Below are positions 11,401 to 19,536 of a stretch of DNA of 31,876 bases, piece after piece. The stretch comes from Stagonosporopsis chrysanthemi. Its lineage: Eukaryota; Ascomycota; Dothideomycetes; Pleosporales; Didymellaceae. Within the stretch, counting starts at the first letter, position 1, and each line of letters begins with the position of its first letter. Position numbers and translations under genes: made by a program. The notes under the pieces were generated by a model that saw nothing but the letters and a program-made list of their open reading frames with translations, did no database searches and was not told the DNA's origin. Location: contig JAFISE010000269.1 in assembly GCA_022560025.1 (NCBI GenBank), positions 1-31,876 of the forward strand, written 5' to 3'.

Positions 11401-12251
11401 AGAAATAAGTTACCTACAGCTTTATAGTATATTAGAACAGACAGCAGCTATATAATAGCTAAGAGTTACTTAGCTTAACTTCCTATGTCTTTAATACTAA
11501 GGCAATAAGAGCATAGAGAGGCCTCTAGCACATAATAAGACAACCTAAGCTTAACACACACTGTATCTAGCTGTGTATTAACAGCACCTTAGTTATATAG
11601 TGCCTTAGGGGCAACATATCTTCTACCTTATAGTAGGCCTTCTTTAAGTACTACAGTGCTATAGAGACGCATAATATCTCTATTAAGTAGGCCCCTAGAC
11701 ACCTTAGTATTAAAGGGAACAAAGCAGCAGATAGGCTAGCTAACCTAGAAGCCTAGCATCTGTTACCCTTAACTAGCAAAGCAGCTATACTAACACTCTT
11801 AGGCATTAAGATAATAGCGCGTAAGAAACTGCGCTAGACACAACAAGCTTAGTAGGCTGACAGGAAAAACAAACTCTCTAGATAGTATAAAGGCTAGAGT
11901 CTTAACTACACACTAGCTAGCATGCTAAAGGAGCTTAATCTACTAAGAGCTACCTTAGCTAGGCTTCTCTCTATCTAAACTAGGCATAGAGACTTTGCGT
12001 AGTATTACTAAAAGTACAACTATAGAGACGCAAATCCTACCTGCTTATAGAGGCAGGACAAGACACTAGAACACCTTGCGCTGTGCTGCAAGACCCTAGG
12101 GGCTTTTAGCAGATAGCCGCTTTAACTGTCTCTACTACTGTCTAGCTAGGCTGAGGGTCTAGCCTACACTGCAACGCTAGTAGGGGACCTAGATGCCTTT
12201 GCAGCCTTTATTACACTCACGCAGTACTACACCAAGATCTGCCCCCGCTAG
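8436..12251 (+). pseudogene. LINE ORF2 (endonuclease, reverse transcriptase, RNase H) with RIP stops
   Basis: The frame from ATG 8436 to TAG 12249-12251 is 1272 codons with no net indel; it is destroyed only by stop codons and substitutions. Landmarks in order: the endonuclease block GIDIVCV-EP near 8562, and GGDFN at residues 150-154 (8883). The reverse transcriptase has TLDVQKAFN near 10165 and the catalytic FADDI-type motif reads YANNI at residues 664-668 (10425), both aspartates changed to asparagine. The RNase H region has FLDSSKQYT near residue 979. A C-terminal block HRDFA..Y...Y..RDANPTC with later H and C residues lies from about residue 1183. The protein would nick target DNA and copy the RNA in place. 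This copy is dead. Confidence 0.85.
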
Positions 12252-12330
12252 CTCTTGCAGCCCTGCAACAGCAGCACCTGGCGAAAACTGGCCCAGCACG
12301 ATGGCTGCGACGCCCTCCGTCCCCTACCTC

Positions 12331-12434
12331 CTCCCCTCACCCCTATTCCCTACCTCCTCCCCTCACCTCTATTCCCTACCCCCTCCCCTCACCTCTATTC
12401 CCTACCTCCTCCCCTTACCTCTAGTCCCTACGCT
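12331..12434 (+). repeat. 26-bp minisatellite in the LINE 3' UTR, four units
   Basis: Units begin at 12331, 12357, 12383 and 12409, each starting CTCCCCT and containing CCTACC or CCTACG near the end. They are pyrimidine-only apart from A residues and nearly identical. The array lies in the undamaged 3' portion of the LINE, and its frames are open only because of composition. Confidence 0.85.
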
Positions 12435-12696
12435 CTCCTCTTCTCTATCGGCTCACAGATGCCTCAGAAACACAAGGAAATCACCCTGGTGTACATATAC
12501 ACTCATTCTCCCCAACTGGAAGGGGAGCTGTAGCTCTGAAATAGTAGCAATACCCGCGCAGGCAAGAAATGCTTTCTAAGGTAGTGTGTTAGCACTGTAA
12601 TTCCATAGCTTAGCACGTCGTACATGCCCTTCGGGAGGCGAGATGGTGGACTTAATCCCCATCAACTAGACGAAAAATGAATACCAACCAACCAAC

Positions 12697-12709
12697 CATA
12701 CTGTTCGTA
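12697..12709 (+). repeat. Target-site duplication, right copy (13 bp)
   Basis: CATACTGTTCGTA, identical to 6608-6620, directly following the ACCA-rich tail of the LINE. Confidence 0.9.
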
Positions 12710-12739
12710 GCTTCGCACAATACAACCTTAGTTCAATCC

Positions 12740-13250
12740 TCAAATCTTCCCGCACTGCTTGCACTCACTGCGACAGTATAAGAGTGCAGCTGTTCTTTGG
12801 TCTCCACGGAAGGTCTATGAAGAAGAGGAGCGTTATAAGACAAACAAAGAGATAGAGCTTTAGAAGGAGGCAGATAAAGCTCATGAGAAGGATGTTAAGG
12901 TATAGAAGGAGCTCTAAAATGAATTGCAGAAGCAACAGCGTAAGGTAGAACAAGTAAGGGCAAAGGAAGAGAAAGCCCTAAGGGAGGCTGCTAAGAAGGC
13001 TGAAAAACAACAAAGAAAAGAAGAGGCCAACGCTGCCAAATCTATCCAATTGCCTCAAATAAGTAAGCGCAAGACCTCACAAAAGCCTCCTATAGAGCCA
13101 GCTGCCAAAACACAGCGTGTGCGTGGTGCTACTCAGGTTGTAGTTGAGGCGTCACCTTCCCCAACACCTCCACCAGTTACTACACGCAGCGGCCGCACAA
13201 CACGTCCAAATAAGAAGTGGCAACAGGGCAAGCACCGTAAAACCCAATAG
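12740..13250 (+). pseudogene. C-terminal tail of a second pogo-type transposase
   Basis: The plus-strand frame ending at TAG 13248-13250 begins around 12740 with YKSAAVLWSPRKV, a string typical of the region after the DDE domain in fungal pogo-like transposases. A long Lys/Glu/Gln/Ala coiled-coil stretch follows, then a proline-rich end TTRSGRTTRPNKKW. Stops at 12861 (TAG), 12903 (TAG) and 12915 (TAA) sit where Gln codons (CAG/CAA) would be expected, so each is one C-to-T change. The DDE core is absent: the sequence to the left is the LINE, and beyond it at 6506-6607 is unrelated-looking text. Only the tail remains. Damage is lighter than in the neighbouring LINE. Confidence 0.7.
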
Positions 13251-13566
13251 ATTGTTACCACAAACAATCTCAATATAATAGCTTTTGTGTGTGGCTCTAT
13301 TGCCTCATTTTTGGTTATTGCCCAAGGTCGTTTTGGTGTGCACGGACACTGTATAGACCGGCGCGACGCGCATCTATTCTACAGCTCTCACTCTCCTAGT
13401 ACGTCAGCTTCCGACGCTACAAAGCGCGTTGTTGATCGTGCTATCGCTTGTTCTATCAACGATGTCGACTGACTCTCCTCCAACAGTCCCCTGCTTGTTG
13501 GCGGCCACGTGCATCTGCGATGGGCTCGGTGGGCTGAAAGGCGAGCTAAGATAGCAAAGATGAAGA
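13251..13566. other. No gene recognised
   Basis: Normal base composition and short open frames on both strands without recognisable products. It probably includes the 3' end of the pogo-type relic, but no terminal repeat was found. Confidence 0.5.
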
Positions 13567-13741
13567 CTGCAGTCTAAGAAGGTCGACTTAAGGTGAAGAG
13601 TTTGCATTCTGGCAGTTTCTCCGCACGAATGGTAAGATCGTCAAAAGGCTTCCTACTGGCCGTGCGTCTTAAGCGACATTTGGCGGCAGTAGCGTGCCGA
13701 GATGTCTGCGCGGGGCAGTGCGCAATGTGGCTGAGGACTGC
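13567..13741 (+). repeat. Left arm of the long inverted repeat flanking the NLR gene
   Basis: This stretch of about 175 bp matches the reverse complement of 17600-17777. Identical blocks include CGTGCGTCTTAAGCGACATT followed by TGGCGGCA, then GTGGCTGAGGACTGC at the inner edge and CTGCAG at the outer edge. Identity over the whole arm is estimated by eye at about 75%, with a few small indels. Both arms keep a partly open frame giving AVRLKRHLAA, so the repeat may derive from a coding sequence, but no family was recognised. Confidence 0.8.
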
Positions 13742-13960
13742 GTTCACTAGTTATCTGGCTTCAGACAGCTTTATTCCCAGTCTTGCAGCCTGTGGTCGCA
13801 GTTGCAGAGAAGCCGCGTTGCGTAAGTTTTTCTCACATCAGCGGGTGCAAATGCCTCACGTAGATCATCGAATTATTAATGTTTACCACTGCATCACGTC
13901 ACTGACGATCCTCAATCCCAGCTTTGCCTGAAATTCAAAATCTGTCAAAGACAATTGCTG

Positions 13961-16900
13961 TCATGCAGGCCCTTCGCGTAAGTGAGCTCGCCAGCTATCC
14001 AGCGTCTTTAGTGACGATTGCGTATCTGGATGTTGTCCGCCCAAGACTTGCTCGCGCGACTGGAAGCAAAATTCTATCAAGGCAACAGCCTCCTTATAAC
14101 AAGACTTCGACCACAGTGTGTAGGCAAGGTTGTACATGCTAGTTAGCGTGTCAGGATGCTCGTCGCCAAGCACTTTCTTCGTCGTCTCCATCACTTGCAC
14201 CTCCAGCTTTTCAGCCTCGTTCCGTCGCCCTTGGTTCCTGTAAGTCGATGCCAGGTTGCCCATGCTGAGAAGCGTGTTAGGATGCTCGTCGCCAAGCACT
14301 CTCTTCCTCGTCTCCATCAGTTGCACAAACAGCTTCTCAGCCTTGTTCCATCGCCCTTGGTTCCTGTACGTCAATGCCAGGTTGCCCATGCTGAGAAGCG
14401 TGTGCGGATGCTCGTCGCCAAGCACGCTCTTCCTTGTCTCCATCACTTGCACCTCCAGCTTCTCAGCCTCGTTCCATCGCCCTTGGTTCCAGTACGTCGA
14501 TGCCAGGTTGCCCATGCTGAGAAGCGTGTCAGGATGCTCGTTGCCAAGCACTCTCTTCGTCGTCTCCATCACTTGCACCTCCAGCTTTTCAGCCTCGTTC
14601 CATCGCCCTTGGTTCCTGTAAGTCGATGCCAGGTTGCCCATGCTGAGAAGCGTGTTAGGATGCTCGTCGCCAAGCACTCTCTTCCTCGTCTCCATCACTT
14701 GCACCTCCAGCTTTTCAGCCTCGTTCCATCGCCCTTGGTTCCAGTACGTCGATGCCAGGTTGCCCATGCTGAGAAGCGTGTCAGGATGCTCGTCGCCAAG
14801 CACTCTCTTCGTCGTCTCTATCACTTGCACAAACAGCTTCTCAGCCTTGTTCCATCGCCCTTGGTTCCAGTACGTCGATGCCAGGTTGCCCATGCTGAGA
14901 AGCGTGTCAGGATGCTTGTCGCCGAGAACTCTCTTCGTCGTCTCCATCACTTGCACCTCCAGCTTTTCAGCCTCGTTCCATCGCCCTTGGTTCCTGTAAG
15001 TCGATGCCAGGTTGCCCATGCTGAGAAGCGTGTTAGGATGCTCGTCGCCAAGCACTCTCTTCCTTGTCTCCATCACTTGCACAAACAGCTTCTCAGCCTT
15101 GTTCCATCGCCCTTGGTTCCTGTACGTCGATGCCAGGTTGCCCATGCTGGTCAGCGTGTGCGGATGCTCGTCGCCGAGCACGCTCTTCCTCGTCCTCATC
15201 ACTTCCACATTCAGCTCTTCGGCAGCCTTGTAATGTCCATCGCTGTACAAGGTCATGGCACATTTCCATGCAAGGTCTAATCTCTCCGCGTCATCATCCC
15301 TTTGACCATGCGACAAAGCATACCGTGCGTGCGGAAGCAGCCGTCTCCACTTGCTTCGATTGCTGTGATCGTGGTCGGGAAACACGCGGAGTAGCTGTGT
15401 GATTGTGCGGTGAGTCCACTCGTGAAGCCGCCCCTGCACCTGCAGCTGCTTTCGTAAGGCTTGATGCACCAGTCGATGAACATCAAATGCTGACTCAGCA
15501 GGTCGCCTGGTGATGAGCGCATACCTGTTAAGTACCTTGATGGCATCTTCACGGGCCTGCGGCGAAGCTGCCTCTAGAAGATTAAGCGGGATGTCCTTCC
15601 GATCCACGCAAGCAGCAAGGAAGAGGTAGTCTGCAGCGACTGCACTGCTTTGGCGGACCTGGCTCATGGAGAGAGACAGTGTAGCTGCTACAGTCTTTCT
15701 CAAGCTACATTCCTGCAGCTTGTCTTCGGACGGGTCATTGCTGTACTCGAGAGCTGTTTGTTGGTGCTGGTCTAGTTGTGCTCGGTACTGCTGCACTGTC
15801 ATACAACTAGCGTTCATGCACGCTGCCGCTTGCGCGACTGCTAGAGGCAGATATGATAGCTCTCTTAGCAAGTGCATGGCTTCCTGCTGCTCAGCGTTCG
15901 AGAGCGGCGTTGTCAAGCGGTTTCGTAGCATCCTCAGCGCCGTGTCTGGCGTTAGCTCGTGCAGCGCTATGATGTTCTCTAGAGCAGACACCTCAGCTGT
16001 GTTGCTTTCCGTTGTTGTAAAGATGACAGAACATAGCTTGGAGTGCGGCAGAAAGTCGGCCAAGCCTGCAGCTTCTCTCGCGGACAAGCCACTGCCAGTA
16101 GGCCGTACAGTCGTGCCCTCAACGTTGTCGAAGATCAGCAAGCACTGCTGTGTACTCAGCGCTGCCACACAGCGTTTAACGACCTGCTTTGTGTCTGCCT
16201 GGTCATCGTTGCAGCCGGGAATTCTGAGCCTCTGCGCGACACTTGCGTACGACCGGTAGAGGCTTTCTTTATCGCCAGCGTCTATCCAGAAAACAGAGCA
16301 GCTCTTGTTGTTCAGTCTCGTTCTGTGTGCTATCTCGAGTGCGAGCTGCGACTTGCCCGTTCCGCCTGGCCCAACTATTGCTAGCGTGGTAGTGGTCTGG
16401 TCATCGCTGAAGAGCTTCGCTTCAAGCTCGGCGAGCTGTGATTCGCGACCGACAAAAGACTCATTTCGTAAGAATGGAATGATCGACGGTGCGCTGCCAG
16501 CTGCCTCTATCTCGGCCTGCAGTCTCCTCCTCGCATTCTCCTGTCCTTCGCCATACGAAATTGGCATAGAGATGCCAAGAAGTCCAAGCAGGCAGTATAC
16601 AATATCTTCTTCTTCAGTCGTTGTGCGATTCTTAGCCCACCGCGCTCGTTCAGATGTGCTGAACTGGTCCAAAGGACAGCAGCGCAGCGCCGCGAGCGGG
16701 ATGCCGGTGATACGGTGTATAAGTTGTTCGAGTGATGTTTTGTTGCCTATGTGCTGTCCTTCGCGCGAGAAGAACTCGACCGATACTGGCGCGATCAGCT
16801 CCTGCAGCGTCCATCCTCGAGTGAACCATGGGCTTGCGCAGAACGCGGCCTCCCAGTGGCTGAACGGGGCTGTGGCTGTCTCCGTTGCAGCTGACGTTGA

Positions 16901-17233
16901 CACGTCTGACAGGAAGACGTAGCACCGGGCCGCGTTCTGGTACCACTGGAACATCGAGTTGATCGCTCTCGAGAGCTCGTCGTTGTTCCATCTGTCGATG
17001 CAGCATGTGTCGATCCAGAAGTATTGCAGCCTGTCCTTAGCTGCCCGTTCAGCGCAGAACCTGAGCTTCTGGTAGCCTTGTTCTTTCTCTACGTACTTCC
17101 TATTCGATATCTCTTCGATGAGGGCTTCGGATTCGCTCCATCGGTGCGATAGGATGGCATAGGGCGGGATCGACTTGCCGCGGAAGTCTGTCAAGATCAG
17201 CCTGTCCTGCGCGTCAAAATGAAGAAGCCGCAT
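13961..17233 (-). CDS. HET-NB-ARC-TPR NOD-like receptor (NLR), intact
   Basis: Intronless, 1090 residues, starting MRLLHFD, the usual start of HET proteins. The HET effector domain (about 22-160) has YAILSHRW, YFWIDTCCID, ELSRAINSMFQWY and WFTRGWTLQELIAP. After a conserved linker (KNRTTTEEED.VYCLLG...MP..YGEG, 201-230) comes an NB-ARC STAND NTPase: VGRE 261-264, P-loop GPGGTGKS 288-295, Walker B LLIFDN 365-370, LPLA 462-465 and an MHD-like VHRLVH 585-590. A TPR array of the kinesin-light-chain type (about 655-1075) holds eight near-identical 42-residue units (679-1014) plus divergent capping units. In this family the repeats are thought to sense a ligand, the NTPase to oligomerise, and the HET domain to trigger regulated cell death in heterokaryon incompatibility or defence. 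All key motifs are present, so it is probably functional. The ligand is unknown. It lies between long inverted repeats. Confidence 0.93.
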   Translation of the reverse strand: MRLLHFDAQDRLILTDFRGKSIPPYAILSHRWSESEALIEEISNRKYVEKEQGYQKLRFCAERAAKDRLQYFWIDTCCIDRWNNDELSRAINSMFQWYQNAARCYVFLSDVSTSAATETATAPFSHWEAAFCASPWFTRGWTLQELIAPVSVEFFSREGQHIGNKTSLEQLIHRITGIPLAALRCCPLDQFSTSERARWAKNRTTTEEEDIVYCLLGLLGISMPISYGEGQENARRRLQAEIEAAGSAPSIIPFLRNESFVGRESQLAELEAKLFSDDQTTTTLAIVGPGGTGKSQLALEIAHRTRLNNKSCSVFWIDAGDKESLYRSYASVAQRLRIPGCNDDQADTKQVVKRCVAALSTQQCLLIFDNVEGTTVRPTGSGLSAREAAGLADFLPHSKLCSVIFTTTESNTAEVSALENIIALHELTPDTALRMLRNRLTTPLSNAEQQEAMHLLRELSYLPLAVAQAAACMNASCMTVQQYRAQLDQHQQTALEYSNDPSEDKLQECSLRKTVAATLSLSMSQVRQSSAVAADYLFLAACVDRKDIPLNLLEAASPQAREDAIKVLNRYALITRRPAESAFDVHRLVHQALRKQLQVQGRLHEWTHRTITQLLRVFPDHDHSNRSKWRRLLPHARYALSHGQRDDDAERLDLAWKCAMTLYSDGHYKAAEELNVEVMRTRKSVLGDEHPHTLTSMGNLASTYRNQGRWNKAEKLFVQVMETRKRVLGDEHPNTLLSMGNLASTYRNQGRWNEAEKLEVQVMETTKRVLGDKHPDTLLSMGNLASTYWNQGRWNKAEKLFVQVIETTKRVLGDEHPDTLLSMGNLASTYWNQGRWNEAEKLEVQVMETRKRVLGDEHPNTLLSMGNLASTYRNQGRWNEAEKLEVQVMETTKRVLGNEHPDTLLSMGNLASTYWNQGRWNEAEKLEVQVMETRKSVLGDEHPHTLLSMGNLALTYRNQGRWNKAEKLFVQLMETRKRVLGDEHPNTLLSMGNLASTYRNQGRRNEAEKLEVQVMETTKKVLGDEHPDTLTSMYNLAYTLWSKSCYKEAVALIEFCFQSREQVLGGQHPDTQSSLKTLDSWRAHLREGPA
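14192..15199 (-). repeat. Eight 126-bp tandem units encoding TPRs of the NLR
   Basis: Residues 679-1014 of the NLR are eight copies of one 42-residue unit (VLGDEHP.TLLSMGNLAST, then Y.NQGRWN.AEKL). The units differ almost only at four places: His/Asn/Asp after HP, Arg/Trp before NQGRW, Lys...Phe versus Glu...Glu around AEKL, and Arg/Thr at the unit end. Units 7-8 repeat the pattern of units 1-2, pointing to block duplication. No RIP-type stops occur. The opposite strand is also open over most of the array, which is a by-product of the repeat. Confidence 0.92.
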
Positions 17234-17599
17234 GGCGCTCGCTGATGGACGCTTCGTCTAGGGGGAAAGGGTCCGCGTGTGGCCTCTGTGTTAGTGAGAG
17301 GTAAGGGATGTAGTTGCGATAACGCAGAGAAGGCAGCCTGGCGAGGCAGTGCATGCGACCAGGCTGAAGGTGCTGGTGGCTGCGCCAAGCGCCGTGCGTC
17401 CTGCGCCGCCATGCCTCAGAGAGCAGTAACGTTGTTTGCGTTATGCGACTTATCTCAGAGAAGCGCACATGTGGGCGAGGTGCCAGCGGATGGGGCAGAT
17501 CTGCTGCAATAGTTGTTGTCGTGGCCTCTCGCATGGCTGTGACGAGGCGAGCACGACAACAGTTACCTGCTCGACCGGGAATAAGGTCTCCCTGAGGCT
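17234..17599 (-). promoter_or_regulatory. Probable 5' flank and leader of the NLR gene
   Basis: About 365 bp between the NLR start codon and the right inverted-repeat arm. It is GC-rich and has no convincing TATA box, open frame or binding-site cluster. The promoter is placed here only because it must lie upstream; it may extend into the inverted repeat. Confidence 0.3.
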
Positions 17600-17777
17600 G
17601 CAGTCCTCAGCCACAGCGCGCACTGCCTCGCAGACGTTTCAGCACGCTACTGTAATGCCGCCAAATGTCGCTTAAGACGCACGGCCGGTCGAGAGCGTTT
17701 TGACGATCTTGCCGCCAGCGCGGAGAAATTGCCGGGACGCACAACCCCCAGCTTAAGTTGACCTTCTGAGGCTGCAG
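17600..17777 (-). repeat. Right arm of the long inverted repeat flanking the NLR gene
   Basis: Reverse complement of the arm at 13567-13741. Next to its inner edge lies an imperfect palindrome CTGAGGCTGCAGTCCTCAG (17592-17610). The two arms enclose 3858 bp that hold the whole NLR gene. Confidence 0.8.
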
Positions 17778-18080
17778 CCGTAAATTTTGAAGAACTACGT
17801 TGACAAGAACAAAGTCGAGAGCAAACTCTTGCCAGCCCTGACTTGCGATTACTTGAGGGATCTCGAACGGGTCTAGCTAGAGATGGAGACAGGAACATTC
17901 TGGTGAACAACATGAAAAAAGGAGCTTAGCGATGCTCAAATTCAGCTCATAATGCAGAAAACGGGAGCAGCGATGGTGGTGGCGATACGTCATCAGGGGT
18001 GACCAGGTTCGAGTGTATATTATCGACACTTCAATACTTCCTTTCCGTGCTTGCGCGATCATTCTCTCAGGGATTGCTTA

Positions 18081-18461
18081 CTAGCATCTGTCCTTGACCA
18101 TTGTTAGTAAGGCTGAACATCGCAGAAGCTTTTCCTCTTCTGTATCAGGCTCTGGCGAAAGGCGGAGAAGCTGGTCAAACCAGACATCGTCCGTAGCACC
18201 CAGGTCTCGAAAAACACGGTTCTCAAATATGGCAGGATAGAAACCAACAAATGTCTAGTTGAAGAGACATATACGCGTGTCTGGTAGAACAAAGATATTC
18301 CGTCTGACCAGGTACATGTGATATGTTAGCGACAGAGATCTGAACCCTGGCAAAACGTATACTGTACAAGTCCTGATCCTGGGACGTAATCATAGGTACG
18401 TAACCAGAGGAGTGCTTACAGTGACATTGTTGAGAAGCGAGACGAACAGAGTGCTGCCCAT
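18081..18461 (-). CDS. Hypothetical small two-exon gene
   Basis: Unrecognised. ATG at 18461 begins a 14-codon exon (MGSTLFVSLLNNVT, 18420-18461). A GTAAGC donor follows directly and a CTAG acceptor lies at 18255, giving a 165-nt phase-0 intron. Exon 2 (18081-18254) encodes 57 residues rich in acidic positions, including ENRVFRDLGATDDVWFDQLL and SPEPDTEEEKLL. The spliced product is 71 residues. Splice sites and phase agree and the amino-acid mix is protein-like, but without a homologue this could equally be the 3' end of a longer gene; the same frame is open for some way upstream of the ATG. Confidence 0.3.
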
Positions 18462-19536
18462 AAGCAGTGAGAAATCATCAACCGCCAAGCGCGGATGCTT
18501 ACGAACAAGCGTGACATGTCTCGTTCATCGCTGCTGCTGACGCGCGTGCGCAATATGGCCGCACCTGTGCAGACATTCTCACGGCGTTGGGTTCACAGCT
18601 GGCCTGCTCTTGGAATTCGTTCCTAACGGATCACTCGAAAGCTCCATGAAAGCAACAGCTCTGAAAATGTAGAAGAAGGTCTAAATAATTAGCTGGAGAG
18701 GTTATGGACGGGATTGACTGTGCCTGCGAAACGCGATGTGTTCCTTCTAGTAACCTCCTTCCCTATAGGCAAAAAATCTCACCACGTAGAAGTACGGACA
18801 TTTACGAGCGATGTCACTTTGAGTCCTTTAGCTTCGGCGGTTTCTTTGCAGCAGGTGCAAGTCTTCCTTTTGTTTGCCATATTGCATGAGCAGCTCAGAG
18901 TTGAAAGTGGAAGATGTGGATCGTGTCTTGAGACAAGCACAAGCGCAATCAGGGTGGGAAAGGACAAGCGGCGGGGTTGGAAACGAGACTAAACACCTGC
19001 CGCGAGATAATACTAAGTGCGGGGCTGCCCTAAGCTCATATGAGAATGTATGGTGGCTGATTTTGGCACACTAGCCACAAGACCGCCCAAGCCACACTGA
19101 TAAGCCTGCGCCAAGCCGCTAATGTGAGTCATGTTAGTAGCTGTGATAGCGGACTTCAAGTGCTGCTACTACAAACGCATACAATTTAGGATGCTTTCGC
19201 GTCTCGCCCGTACTTTACGTGTTCCATATCTTTTTCGAGATCGGCATCCCAGGATAGCAACGATCCTTGTCCGTTCCGCAGTTCTACGTTCTACGACATC
19301 ACTGATACGATGGCACCATCCTGGCCGTAGGTTAGTCGGCTTTGCATCTCCTGTAGATTTCAAGGACAGCAATACAAACAAGCTTCAACCCGTGGCGGCA
19401 CAACTATCCTCTATGACTTGTCGGAACTCACCCCAATGACTATAGAGCCGAACGACTGATCCCTCTTCTTTGAGCGATTCTTCGCAAGGAACCCCACGCG
19501 TCCACTTAGTCTCATCGCCCCGCGTCGTCGATCGAC
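18462..19536. other. No gene recognised
   Basis: Only short open frames on both strands, none with a recognisable product. Composition is normal and no repeats were noticed. Confidence 0.5.

Larger units (their letters stand above)
6621..12696 (+). mobile_element. Full-length Tad1-like LINE (non-LTR retrotransposon), RIP-mutated
   Basis: A 6.08-kb element between perfect 13-bp target duplications. It has a 5' leader (6621-6768), a gag-like ORF1 (6769-8442), an ORF2 with endonuclease, reverse transcriptase and RNase H regions (8436-12251), a 3' UTR with a 26-bp minisatellite, and a 3' tail of ACCA-type repeats (ATACCAACCAACCAAC) in place of poly(A). The order and the conserved blocks match the Tad1 group of fungal LINEs. 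From about 6910 to 12150 it carries saturating C-to-T/G-to-A damage; about 290 bp at the 5' end and 540 bp at the 3' end are undamaged. It is full length but cannot produce protein. Confidence 0.9.

Noticed and set aside
12193..12579. Plus-strand open frames rich in Pro, Leu and Ser
   Set aside because: They lie across the 26-bp pyrimidine minisatellite in the 3' UTR of the LINE; openness is due to composition.
14192..15199. CRISPR-like array because of regular repeats
   Set aside because: The repeats are directly adjacent coding units without spacers, in a eukaryotic gene.
14156..15280. Long plus-strand open frame (374 codons) and shorter ones opposite the NLR repeats
   Set aside because: The frames are antisense shadows of the 126-bp tandem units: 126 is divisible by three, so all frames repeat without stops. 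The minus-strand frame carries the TPR motifs.
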